Assembly: GCA_035532075.1 (NCBI GenBank)
Contig: DATKRV010000019.1
Location: 1 to 14,311 of the forward strand
From: CAIVND01 sp035532075
GTDB lineage: Bacteria > Actinomycetota > Acidimicrobiia > Acidimicrobiales > Bog-793
Length of the DNA stretch: 14,311 nucleotides
Direction: 5' to 3'
Shown: piece by piece, positions 1 through 7,281 of the stretch
How positions within the stretch are numbered: position 1 is the first letter of the stretch
Layout: every line of letters begins with the position of its first letter
The notes under the pieces: model-generated
Told to the model about the DNA's origin: nothing
What the model saw: only the letters and a program-made list of their open reading frames with translations
Databases searched by the model: none
Translations under genes and position numbers: made by a program

Positions 1-761
1 GCGGGTCCATTCGCACCAAGGAGCCTCTCCTCGCGCCGACCGTGCGCGGAGGACTTGAGGCTTCGGGCGACATTCAGGTTGACAACCGTCGGCTGCTCAG
101 CGCACTCACTGACGCACTTGTTCACGAGGGAACCCGCTTTATCCGTGAACGGGTCACACACATCAATACAAACGGGCCGCGCGCAACCGGAGTGACGACA
201 CAACATCGAGCCTATGAGGCAGGAACCGTGATTCTTTGCGCGGGTTTTGACATTGCAGGCATCGGAGGACTCCCCGTTCGAGACGAGGTCATCATCCGTC
301 CCGTCAAGGGACAGATTCTCCGCCTCTACCAACGAAACCCTAGGCTCCGACTTCGTCACAGCGTACGGGCACTTGTCGCAGGATCGGTGGTCTATCTGGT
401 CCCTCGGTCATCAGGAAAGGTCGTCATCGGCGCGACCGTCGAAGAACAGGGCGTGTCTTTTACGCCCACGGCCGGAGCAGCATTCTCACTGCTGAGAGAT
501 GCGATCAGCGTCGTTCCTGCAATCTCGGAGGCTGAGATTGAGGGGTTTGAGGTGGGACTTCGTCCGGCAACTCGCGACAACGCTCCGCTGCTCGGTGCCG
601 CCTCGCTCGAGGGCCTCCTTTACGCGCTCGGGGGATACCGCCATGGAATCTTGCTCAGTCCACTTGTCGCGCACTGTATCGCTGAGGTAGTCGAAACCGG
701 ATCACTTCCCGAGATCGCGTCGCCCTTTTCTCCCGACCGTTTTCGTGTTCATCATGGATGA
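1..761 (+). CDS. thiO: Glycine oxidase ThiO, 5'-truncated by window edge
   Basis: This is the C-terminal part of an FAD-dependent amine oxidase of the DAO family. It is read in the frame starting at base 3 and is already open at the window edge, so the true start and the Rossmann FAD motif are missing. About 252 residues are visible; the family has roughly 360-380. Visible family marks are the QVDNRRLLSAL segment, the LRPATRDNAPLLG block and the C-terminal GGYRHGILLSP block. The arginines of the last two correspond to substrate-binding positions in ThiO. The enzyme oxidises glycine with O2 to iminoacetate (dehydroglycine), the C-N donor for thiazole synthesis by ThiG, so it replaces the radical-SAM enzyme ThiH and implies an aerobic route. 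The stop TGA overlaps the thiS start as ATGA at 758-761. Another DAO-family oxidase is possible from sequence alone, but the thiS-thiG neighbours make ThiO the clear choice. Confidence 0.93.
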   Translation, partial: GSIRTKEPLLAPTVRGGLEASGDIQVDNRRLLSALTDALVHEGTRFIRERVTHINTNGPRATGVTTQHRAYEAGTVILCAGFDIAGIGGLPVRDEVIIRPVKGQILRLYQRNPRLRLRHSVRALVAGSVVYLVPRSSGKVVIGATVEEQGVSFTPTAGAAFSLLRDAISVVPAISEAEIEGFEVGLRPATRDNAPLLGAASLEGLLYALGGYRHGILLSPLVAHCIAEVVETGSLPEIASPFSPDRFRVHHG

Positions 762-1003
762 CGAAGCACAACATGGTTGAAAAGACCGATGGAATCGGAA
801 TCTTCAGCGTCGTGGTGAACGGGCGCAAGATCTTGTCTCGTTCCGGTGAGAGTGTCGAAGAACTGATTGCTCGGCTTGGATTTGCCGGCAGAGGCACTGC
901 GATTGCGAGAAATTCCGAGATTCTGCCCCGATCCTCGTGGAAGAGCACCGTAGTGGTAGATGACGATGTGTTCGAGGTGCTCGCGCCACAGGCCGGCGGA
1001 TGA
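758..1003 (+). CDS. thiS: Sulfur carrier protein ThiS
   Basis: A small beta-grasp, ubiquitin-like protein of 81 residues that ends in Gly-Gly (LAPQAGG), the hallmark of ThiS. In the known pathway the C-terminal glycine is adenylated by ThiF or a MoeB-like enzyme, converted to a thiocarboxylate, and gives its sulfur to the thiazole ring on ThiG. VVVNGRK near the start and the DDDVFEVLAPQAGG end fit the fold. Typical ThiS has about 65-70 residues, so this one carries about 10-15 extra N-terminal residues if the ATG at 758 is used. That ATG overlaps the thiO stop as ATGA, which favours translational coupling. A second ATG at 773 would give 76 residues. No strong Shine-Dalgarno is seen for either start. 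Confidence 0.92.
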   Translation: MTKHNMVEKTDGIGIFSVVVNGRKILSRSGESVEELIARLGFAGRGTAIARNSEILPRSSWKSTVVVDDDVFEVLAPQAGG

Positions 1004-1044
1004 ACCCGACGATCTCGGGGCACGCGCCCGCAACGGAGAGATAG
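1000..1044 (+). other. 14-codon mini-ORF bridging thiS and thiG (candidate)
   Basis: An ATG at 1000 overlaps the thiS stop TGA (1001-1003) as ATGA and opens a 14-codon reading frame beginning MNPTISGHAPATER, ending at TAG 1042-1044. It lies in the same frame as thiG, whose ATG comes 10 bases after this stop. The likely thiG ribosome-binding sequence, GGAGAGA, lies inside its last codons. It may be a coupling leader that passes ribosomes from thiS to thiG, a remnant of a longer ThiG N-terminus cut off by TAG, or chance. No protein family is recognisable. Confidence 0.2.
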
Positions 1045-1053
1045 CGTAACTCC

Positions 1054-1872
1054 ATGAGCCAAGCCATCTCGAGCAACGGCGGATTCATCATTGCGGGACA
1101 GGTCTTCACCTCCCGACTCTTGCTTGGCACGGGAGGCATTACCAACCTCGAGATTCTCGATGCCGTCATAGCCGCGGCAGAGCCAAGTTTTGTAACGGTG
1201 GCAATGCGAAGAGTATCCCCAGAGCACCAGGGCTCGTTCTTCGAGATCATCGAAAGACAGAAGGTGCCCATACTCCCGAATACCGCAGGTTGTTTTACCG
1301 CGAGCGAGGCTGTGCTCACCGCGAAACTGGCTCGCGAGGCTCTTTCAACTGACTGGGTCAAACTTGAGGTCATCGCCGATGAACAGAGCCTTCTCCCGGA
1401 TCCGTTCGAGCTGCTCCTCGCGGCCGAAGAACTGATTGATGATGGTTTTCGCGTGCTCGCCTATACCAACGATGATCCGATTCTTGCCTCAAGGCTTGAA
1501 GGCGTTGGCTGCAGTGCGGTCATGCCACTTGGCGCGCCGATCGGTACCGGGCTCGGATTGTTGAATCCCTACAATATTGAACTCATCGTTGCCAACGCGA
1601 GGGTCCCCGTGATCCTCGACGCCGGCATCGGCACTCCCTCGGACGCGGTTCATGCGCTTGAGCTCGGCTGTGACGCAGTTCTCGTTGCATCAGCCATCAC
1701 GCGCGCGAACGACCCGGTCTCCATGGCTCGAGCGTTTTCCCTCGGTGTGCAAAGCGGTGCGATCGCATACCGATCCGGGAGAATCCCGAGGCTCACCAGC
1801 GCTGTTCCCTCGAGTTCGATGGATGGCAGGCTCGAGATGTTGAACTCGGTGCGCTCTCAAATCGATCAATGA
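1054..1872 (+). CDS. thiG: Thiazole synthase ThiG
   Basis: A 272-residue TIM-barrel enzyme that condenses 1-deoxy-D-xylulose 5-phosphate, dehydroglycine from ThiO and the thiocarboxylate sulfur of ThiS into thiazole phosphate carboxylate. Recognisable blocks in order are SRLLLGTGG (about 20-28), VTVAMRRV (48-55), LPNTAGCFTASEA (74-86), WVKLEVI (101-107), VMPLGAPIGTGLGLLNP and VILDAGIGTPSDAVHALELGCDAVLVASAI. K103 in WVKLEVI is the expected Schiff-base lysine for the deoxyxylulose phosphate. Length is normal. GGAGAGA at about 1035-1041 precedes the ATG by a long spacer of some 12 bases. The frame is also open upstream to an ATG at 1000, but TAG at 1042 blocks an extension. Fourteen bases separate its start codon region from thiD at the other end, so it sits within one operon. 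Confidence 0.97.
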   Translation: MSQAISSNGGFIIAGQVFTSRLLLGTGGITNLEILDAVIAAAEPSFVTVAMRRVSPEHQGSFFEIIERQKVPILPNTAGCFTASEAVLTAKLAREALSTDWVKLEVIADEQSLLPDPFELLLAAEELIDDGFRVLAYTNDDPILASRLEGVGCSAVMPLGAPIGTGLGLLNPYNIELIVANARVPVILDAGIGTPSDAVHALELGCDAVLVASAITRANDPVSMARAFSLGVQSGAIAYRSGRIPRLTSAVPSSSMDGRLEMLNSVRSQIDQ

Positions 1873-1889
1873 CTCGGGTCCATCCATGA
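1869..1889 (+). other. 6-codon mini-ORF linking thiG to thiD (candidate)
   Basis: An ATG at 1869 overlaps the thiG stop as ATGA (1869-1872) and reads MTRVHP before TGA at 1887-1889. That TGA in turn overlaps the thiD start as ATGA (1886-1889). The two ATGA links give an unbroken chain of termination and restart sites from thiG into thiD across the 13-base gap. A ribosome could move on through this hexapeptide or scan directly to the thiD ATG. The peptide itself is unlikely to have a function. Confidence 0.22.
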
Positions 1890-2692
1890 CGCCCCGAGTT
1901 GCCCTTACGATTGCGGGCTCCGACTCAGGAGGAGGAGCTGGAATCCAGGCCGATCTGCGAACATTCAGTGCCTTTGGCGTCTTTGGAACATCAGCTATTA
2001 CCGCAATCACCGCGCAGAACACGGTTGGAGTCCAACACGTGAAGATGCTCGACCTCGAGATTATTCGCGCCCAGATCATCTCCGTGACAGGTGATTTCAA
2101 CGTGCAATGTGTGAAAACGGGGATGCTTGGAACAAGCGCCGTGGTCGATCTCATTCGAATGCTTGCAAATGATCGACTTTTCCCCTTGCTCGTTGTGGAT
2201 CCGGTGATGATCGCAACAACTGGAGCTCATCTCCTCTCTGAGGATGCACGCGACTCGTATCTCAGGCTTCTCCCCTTTGTTGATGTCATTACCCCGAACC
2301 TGTTCGAGGCGGAGTATTTGCTACAGACCGAGGTCGTGAACCTGCGCGATATGGAAGATGCCGCCCGTCAGCTTTGTGACCTCGGCGCACGATCAGCGCT
2401 CGTAAAAGGTGGACATCTCGACGGAGATTTTGCAACTGACGTTCTCTACGATGGGACCTCCATACGACACTTCCAACAGCCTAAAATCGATACTCGGAAC
2501 GTGCATGGGACAGGCTGCACCCTCTCTGCCGCGATCACAGCTTCGCTCACACGAGGAGAGAACACCGGTGGGGCTGTCGAACGAGCCAAGCGCTACGTCA
2601 GCTCTTGCATCGCGGGAGCTGTCGAGTGGAAGCTTGGCTCTGGACCCGGTCCAGTCGATCATCTCGCTTCCTTTGGCCGCGATACTGATTAA
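1886..2692 (+). CDS. thiD: Hydroxymethylpyrimidine/phosphomethylpyrimidine kinase ThiD
   Basis: A 268-residue ribokinase-fold kinase that phosphorylates HMP and then HMP-phosphate with ATP, giving the pyrimidine diphosphate that ThiE joins to thiazole phosphate. The N-terminal signature TIAGSDSGGGAGIQADLRTF (8-27) is classic. Next come the AITAQNT block (about 40-46), VDPVMIATTGAHLL, ITPNLFEAEYLL and ALVKGGHL. The C-terminal anion-hole motif VHGTGCTLSAAI follows, with the conserved cysteine at 211. The end, GSGPGPVDH, is a slightly altered form of the usual GHGHGPVDH. It is a single-domain protein with no ThiE or TenA fusion. No clear Shine-Dalgarno precedes the ATG, and the start is probably reached by coupling from thiG. 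It is the last gene of the thi operon and converges with serS. Confidence 0.96.
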   Translation: MTPRVALTIAGSDSGGGAGIQADLRTFSAFGVFGTSAITAITAQNTVGVQHVKMLDLEIIRAQIISVTGDFNVQCVKTGMLGTSAVVDLIRMLANDRLFPLLVVDPVMIATTGAHLLSEDARDSYLRLLPFVDVITPNLFEAEYLLQTEVVNLRDMEDAARQLCDLGARSALVKGGHLDGDFATDVLYDGTSIRHFQQPKIDTRNVHGTGCTLSAAITASLTRGENTGGAVERAKRYVSSCIAGAVEWKLGSGPGPVDHLASFGRDTD

Positions 2693-2695
2693 GCG

Positions 2696-2720
2696 CGACC
2701 GATCAGAGAGCTTTCGGTCG
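2696..2720. terminator. Hairpin between convergent thiD and serS
   Basis: CGACCGA at 2696-2702 and TCGGTCG at 2714-2720 form a perfect 7-bp stem with an 11-base loop, and two further pairs are possible inside the loop. It begins four bases after the thiD stop. On the other strand it overlaps the serS stop (2703-2705) and last codons. A two-way terminator fits the convergent layout. However, no run of T follows the stem on either strand, so an intrinsic terminator of the textbook kind is not shown; actinobacteria often use such U-poor hairpins or Rho. Confidence 0.35.
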
Positions 2721-3929
2721 AATCGTTTGTGGAGCTCCGTGGGCGTGTAGCACCTCGGGTATCACAACTCCCCCGTCAACATCTTGAAAGGTCTCCATCA
2801 GAGCAATCAAGAAACGTGCGGTCATTGCTGTTCCATTCAACGTATGGGGAATGCGGATCTGTTTCCCGGCACGAAAACGAACATTGAGCCGGCGCGACTG
2901 AAAGTCAGTGGTGTTCGAGCACGAGGTAATCTCTCGATAGCGCCCCTGGGAGGGAATATAGGCTTCAATGTCGTATTTCTTCGATGCGGATGGCCCAAGA
3001 TCACCCGCCGCGATATTCACGACTCGATAGGCAAGTCCGAGGCCTTGGACGATCTCCTCTTCAATCGCGAGGATCTCTTCGTGGGTGGCCGCTGAGGCCT
3101 CTGGCTCGACGAAGAGAAACATCTCGACCTTGTCGAACTGGTGCACACGAAAAATCCCCCGAGTATCTCTTCCTGCGGATCCTGCCTCACGTCGAAAACA
3201 GGTCGAATACCCCGCATATCGAAGCGGAAGATCGGTCTGCTCGAGAATCTCGTCCATGTGCAGCCCAGCGAGCGCGACCTCGGAGGTACCGGTCAGATAG
3301 AGACCATCTGACTCGATCTGATAGATATTCACCTCGTCGGTGGGTAGGAATCCCGTACCGTACATCGCCTCTTCGCGCACCAATACCGGTGGAAGCACCG
3401 GACAGAAACCACGGTCAACAAGCAGGGCAAGGGCGTAACGGTAAAGCGAAAGCTCAAGCAGTGCCACAGATCCCATGCGATAGGCAAAACGCGCTCCAGA
3501 GAGTCGAACTCCCCGCTCCGCATCGAATCCGCCAAGCTCAAGATGGTCACGCGGTGCAAACGAGAACTCTGGTGGAGCATTGACCCGGCGAATCTCTACA
3601 GAGTCCTCCTCTGAGATTCCATCGGGAACACTTGAGTCTGGAGGGTTCGGGACAAGAGCAAGTGCCACATTACGTTCCTGCTCAAGCTCAACAAAAGCTG
3701 TCTCAAGAGATCGCAACTCCTCTTTCAATGAGCTCAGCTGGACTAGCTCCTCCTCGGTGGGCCTTCCCTTTGGTCGGGTGCGCGCACGAAGATCCTCAAC
3801 CTTTGCGAGAACATCGCGCCAACGCAGGTCAATCTCCAAAAATCGGTCAAAGGCCTCCTCCGCTCCCTTTCGCGCCAAAGCGGCGCGCACGCGCTCTGGT
3901 TCGCGTCGGGCCTGCGTTACGTCTATCAG
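2703..3929 (-). CDS. serS: Seryl-tRNA synthetase, probable CTG start
   Basis: Class II aminoacyl-tRNA synthetase that charges tRNA-Ser (and tRNA-Sec where present) with serine. With the CTG at 3929-3927 it has 408 residues, normal for the family. The N-terminus reads (M)IDVTQARREPERVRAALARK, the standard SerRS beginning. A tRNA-binding coiled-coil arm covers about residues 35-95. Then come TGTSEVALAG (about 213-222), motif 2 FRREAGSAGRDTRGIFRVHQF (starting at 245) and motif 3 LNGTAMTARFLIA (starting at 364, with the ATP-binding arginine near 372). The first conventional start, GTG at 3890, would cut 13 conserved residues and has no Shine-Dalgarno. The CTG has AAGGGTGG six bases upstream and overlaps the secF stop as CTGA, like the ATGA joints elsewhere in the block. 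It is thus probably coupled to secF. The function is certain; the CTG start is strong inference. Confidence 0.95.
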   Translation of the reverse strand: MIDVTQARREPERVRAALARKGAEEAFDRFLEIDLRWRDVLAKVEDLRARTRPKGRPTEEELVQLSSLKEELRSLETAFVELEQERNVALALVPNPPDSSVPDGISEEDSVEIRRVNAPPEFSFAPRDHLELGGFDAERGVRLSGARFAYRMGSVALLELSLYRYALALLVDRGFCPVLPPVLVREEAMYGTGFLPTDEVNIYQIESDGLYLTGTSEVALAGLHMDEILEQTDLPLRYAGYSTCFRREAGSAGRDTRGIFRVHQFDKVEMFLFVEPEASAATHEEILAIEEEIVQGLGLAYRVVNIAAGDLGPSASKKYDIEAYIPSQGRYREITSCSNTTDFQSRRLNVRFRAGKQIRIPHTLNGTAMTARFLIALMETFQDVDGGVVIPEVLHAHGAPQTIRPKAL

Positions 3930-5209
3930 CGTCGACCACCCTTGGTACGCCCGCGACTGCCTTTGCGCCTCGGGGCCTGCGCGGTCGGGCTTGGCGATTT
4001 GATGCTCTGCCGTGGGCGCCGCTCGGGAGCATCGATGCCACCATCAAAACCCGCCGCAATCATCGCGGGACTGAGCAACAGCCGATCCCCTCCGCGCGCG
4101 ACAAGCCTGGCTCGCAACTCTCGATAACGGGGCTCTCGCTCTTTCATCAGTGCGACAAGTGGAGAGGCAATGAAAATCGAAGAATACGCGCCCGTCGTGA
4201 GCCCGACAAGGAGCGCAAGTCCAAAATACTGAAGGGTTGTCGCACCGAGGATCTGCGCTCCAAGCACAAGAACCGCGAGGATCGGCATGACGGCGACGAG
4301 CGAGGTGTTGATCGATCTGGCCAACGTCTGATTCATCGAGAGATTGACGACGTCTGAATAGGTAAGTCGATCTCGAACAGAAAGGTTCTTGGTGTTGTCT
4401 CGTACCCTGTCGAAGACGACAATTGTGTCATACAGGGAGTATCCAAGAATCGTCAGAAAAGCGACAACGGTATCTGGGGTGACCTGAAGGCCAGAGAGCG
4501 AATAGATGCCTACGGTAACCAAAATATCGTGGGCGACAGCAATGATCGCAGCAAGCGCCATGCGCCACTCGAAAAATATTGAGATGTAGAGGGCAATCAT
4601 GATGAAAAAGACGAGCAGCGCGAGCTCTGCCTTGTTGGTGATCTGACTCCCCCAACTCGGCCCAACGGAGTCAATGCTCACTGCGTTGATGTTGTTCTGA
4701 CCAGTCAATTTGACGAGCGTCGCGGCGACAGCATTCGCATCGCGTTGCTGTGCTGCGGGTGACTGGCCTCGCGGGAGCCTTGCCTCGACATTGATGGTGC
4801 GAGTCCTGTTGGTATTATTGCCAAGTACCGTAATAATTGCCCCGCCATAACCAAGTGGAGTAAGCGCGTTCTTCGTTTGCACGACACTGACAGTGCGCGA
4901 CTGCAACGTCCAGGATGTGCCTCCAGAAAAATCAATACCAAGATTCAGTCCTTGGGTGGCAAGCGAAATCACACCAGCAAGAATGACCGTTGCCGAGAGC
5001 GCAAACCAGATCCGCCTCCGACGGACAAATTCAATCGAGGTCTCCCCGTAATACAGGCGAAAGAAGAAGCTCCTGTGCGTCGGTCTTGGCGCGGGTGCTG
5101 TCAAGCTGCCAGGGGCGTCATCTGGCATCTCCTGTTTGGAGACACGCTCCGGCTTTGCCTCGGAGGCTTGACTACCCGCCGAGCCCGGAAGAATCCGTCG
5201 TGAGCTCAT
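3926..5209 (-). CDS. secF: Protein translocase subunit SecF
   Basis: A 427-residue RND-type membrane protein that works with SecD and YajC on the SecYEG channel, using proton flow to help pull proteins out on the far side. It has a hydrophilic, proline-rich N-terminal extension (1-48), transmembrane helix 1 (about 68-86), the conserved LNLGIDFSGGTSW block (89-100) and an extracytoplasmic domain. Five further helices form the C-terminal half, with the hallmark LGYSLYDTIVVFDRVRDN. The tail of about 60 residues is very basic (PRRKGSRGRTKGGRR) and cytoplasmic by topology. Extended, charged ends are common in actinobacterial SecF. The start ATG overlaps the secD stop as ATGA (5206-5209). The stop TGA at 3926-3928 overlaps the proposed serS CTG. 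Confidence 0.97.
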   Translation of the reverse strand: MSSRRILPGSAGSQASEAKPERVSKQEMPDDAPGSLTAPAPRPTHRSFFFRLYYGETSIEFVRRRRIWFALSATVILAGVISLATQGLNLGIDFSGGTSWTLQSRTVSVVQTKNALTPLGYGGAIITVLGNNTNRTRTINVEARLPRGQSPAAQQRDANAVAATLVKLTGQNNINAVSIDSVGPSWGSQITNKAELALLVFFIMIALYISIFFEWRMALAAIIAVAHDILVTVGIYSLSGLQVTPDTVVAFLTILGYSLYDTIVVFDRVRDNTKNLSVRDRLTYSDVVNLSMNQTLARSINTSLVAVMPILAVLVLGAQILGATTLQYFGLALLVGLTTGAYSSIFIASPLVALMKEREPRYRELRARLVARGGDRLLLSPAMIAAGFDGGIDAPERRPRQSIKSPSPTAQAPRRKGSRGRTKGGRR

Positions 5210-6750
5210 ACCGGCTCCTCCACAGAATTGGTCGCGTGCGAGGCGAGACCTCTCGCGATCCCAAGTCTTCGTGCCTCGGTCACAATCTTGTTTCTACCGA
5301 GCAGAATGACCAAGGGACGCGTGAACACATAGGCGGTGACGACATCGATCAAGGTGGAAATTCCAAGCATGAAAGCAAACCCGCGAACCGCCCCGACGCT
5401 CAACACCCAGAGAACGAGCGCACCGATAAAAGAGACTGCATCCGCGGAGAGGATCGTACGATACGCGCTGACAAATCCCCGGTCTACCGCCGAACGAATC
5501 GAGCGGCCCGCGCGCACCTCGTCTTTTAATCGCTCGAAATAGACGATATATGAATCAACCGTGATACCGATTGAGACAATCAGGCCCGTCACACCCGAAA
5601 GATCCAGTGTGAGACCGAATGAAGATGCCCCAAGCGCTGATATCAACCCGTAGATGAAAGCGGCCGTCGTGATCAGGCCGGTGACGACAACGATTCCAAG
5701 TGCGCGATAGTAGAAGATCGTGTACGCCATCACCAACAAAAGACCGAGAAAACCGGCCAGAAGACCGGCCCTGAGTGATGACTTCCCGAGCGTCGGTGAG
5801 ACCGTCTGCTCGGTGAGGCGCTCAAGGGGCACCGGCAGGGAGCCATAGTTGAGATCGGTCGCTAACAGCGAGGCTGAGGCCTGGGTGAACGTGCCCGAAA
5901 TCTCACCGCTGCCGGGAAAACTCTGCGAATTGATCACCGGCGCGCTGACTATTTGGCCGTCAAGATCATTTGCGACAAGCTGCTGATAGTTGGCCGCGGC
6001 GATCTCGTTGAATATTGTCGATCCCTTACCAGTCAAGGTGAAGTTGACAACCCACTGGCCATTGGTAGAAAGGCCCGCTGTCGCGTTCTTGATGATCGTG
6101 CCATCGGCGAGCGTGCCTTTGATCACGGCCGGTCCAAGGAGGTAACGAGCGGCTCCTGTTCCTCCTCCCAGACCCACTGGCAAAATGATTGGTTTGAACG
6201 GGTTGTCAATATGCGAAGAGGCGCTCGGATAATTCGCGTAAGCCGGGTCCTCAACGTACTGGGCCGGCGGCGCAAAGTTCCCCGAACTCGTGTAGTACGC
6301 GGAGCTATAGCGAAATCCCCCACTGCAGAGCGCGGTACTCGGGTAATAACCAGGCTTTGACTTCACGGAGGATTTAACCGGGACGTACGGAGGAACGCCA
6401 CACAGCACCGGCCGGAAGTACAGCTGAGCCGTATTCCCGATTTCGTTCACAATGGTGTTGGCATCCTTTACGCCAGGGAGCTGTACGACGATGTCGCCGC
6501 CTTGCACCGTGATGTTCGGTTGGGAGACACCGAAAGCCCCAATTCGATTCGACATGATGTCCGCGACCGTCTGAAGTGTCTTTTGCGAGAGCACCTGACC
6601 CTGATGGGGAACTGGCTTGAAGATAACCGACAGCCCACCTTGGAGATCAAGTCCAAGTTTCGGAGACCAGCTCATCCCAAGGGCTAGTCCAAGCATTCCG
6701 AAACATGCAAGCGTTGTCAGGAGGACGCTGATGAGTAAGCGACGCCTCAC
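5206..6750 (-). CDS. secD: Protein translocase subunit SecD
   Basis: A 514-residue partner of SecF in the accessory Sec complex. Transmembrane helix 1 spans about 5-26, followed by the family block LGLDLQGGLSVIFKP (32-46). A large extracytoplasmic P1 region includes IMSNRIGAFGVSQPNI and a Tyr/Ser/Pro-rich insert (about 120-185), which is the least conserved part. Five helices follow from about 326, with LDLSGVTGLIVSIGITVDS (382-400) and YFERLKDEVRAG, the functional core of helices 4-5. VDS in place of VDAN is, as I recall, the actinobacterial form. The start GTG directly abuts the yajC stop TAG (6751-6753). GGGGAG lies 11 bases upstream inside yajC, so tight coupling is expected. Confidence 0.97.
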   Translation of the reverse strand: MRRRLLISVLLTTLACFGMLGLALGMSWSPKLGLDLQGGLSVIFKPVPHQGQVLSQKTLQTVADIMSNRIGAFGVSQPNITVQGGDIVVQLPGVKDANTIVNEIGNTAQLYFRPVLCGVPPYVPVKSSVKSKPGYYPSTALCSGGFRYSSAYYTSSGNFAPPAQYVEDPAYANYPSASSHIDNPFKPIILPVGLGGGTGAARYLLGPAVIKGTLADGTIIKNATAGLSTNGQWVVNFTLTGKGSTIFNEIAAANYQQLVANDLDGQIVSAPVINSQSFPGSGEISGTFTQASASLLATDLNYGSLPVPLERLTEQTVSPTLGKSSLRAGLLAGFLGLLLVMAYTIFYYRALGIVVVTGLITTAAFIYGLISALGASSFGLTLDLSGVTGLIVSIGITVDSYIVYFERLKDEVRAGRSIRSAVDRGFVSAYRTILSADAVSFIGALVLWVLSVGAVRGFAFMLGISTLIDVVTAYVFTRPLVILLGRNKIVTEARRLGIARGLASHATNSVEEPV

Positions 6751-7209
6751 CTACGCATCTTCTCCCCGGCCCCGGCGTTTCCAGAGCCGGCCCTTTTGCA
6801 AAGGGGTCTGAGGAATTCCGGACGGGTCGCCAGAGTCGTCGCTGTCGCCATCTTCAAAAGGGGCCTCGGGAACGACCGGATCCACGCGACGGCCGATTGC
6901 CGCGCGCACCACCGTCAAAACGACGCCCGTTGAAACCTGAATCTCGGCTCGGTCGGCATCAAGACCAACCACAGTTCCGATGATCCCTGACTGAGTAACA
7001 ACCTCGTCACCGATGTCAATCGAACGCACCTGATCAAGCTGACGCTGTTGCATCTTCTTGCGCTGTGGCCGAAGCCAGAGGAAATACATCGCACCAAAGA
7101 GCAGGATGAACAGCAAAAGCGTGCTGCTTCCGCTGCTCTTCGACGAGGTGGTAGCGGCTAGGGCCATAACCGCGATCTGGTGGGGGGAGCTAGTCAGAAC
7201 AGAGTTCAT
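6751..7209 (-). CDS. yajC: Preprotein translocase subunit YajC
   Basis: A single-pass membrane protein associated with SecDF. With the ATG at 7209 it has 152 residues. A Ser/Thr-rich N-terminus is followed by one helix (TLLLFILLFGAMYFLWL, about 30-46) and then the YajC signature RPQRKKMQQRQ. The small cytoplasmic domain reads VRSIDIGDEVVTQSGIIGTV. The C-terminus adds an acidic stretch (EDGDSDDSGD) and a basic end. The start is uncertain. ATG 7167 (MALAATTSS) is also possible. A TTG at 7257 in the same frame sits six bases after a TAATGT hexamer (7269-7264), which could act as a -10 box, so a longer leaderless form cannot be excluded. No clear Shine-Dalgarno precedes any candidate. The yajC-ruvB gap of about 70 bases is the likeliest place for a promoter for the sec genes. 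Confidence 0.9.
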   Translation of the reverse strand: MNSVLTSSPHQIAVMALAATTSSKSSGSSTLLLFILLFGAMYFLWLRPQRKKMQQRQLDQVRSIDIGDEVVTQSGIIGTVVGLDADRAEIQVSTGVVLTVVRAAIGRRVDPVVPEAPFEDGDSDDSGDPSGIPQTPLQKGRLWKRRGRGEDA

Positions 7210-7281
7210 TGAGAAACCGATCTTTCGATGTATTAGGCAGAGACTGTAGTCGGCCAACCGCCAACATTAGATCGCCTACGG

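Noticed and set aside
655..1373. Minus-strand frames opposite thiS and thiG
   Set aside because: Both ThiS and ThiG are unambiguous on the plus strand; no motif in the antisense frames.
3847..3890. GTG at 3890 as the serS start
   Set aside because: It removes 13 residues that match the SerRS N-terminus and has no Shine-Dalgarno; the CTG at 3929 has both sequence match and ribosome site.
3632..4357. Plus-strand frames opposite serS and secF
   Set aside because: Low-complexity Arg/Ser/Pro-rich translations typical of antisense of a coding region; they cross the secF-serS joint without any start signal.
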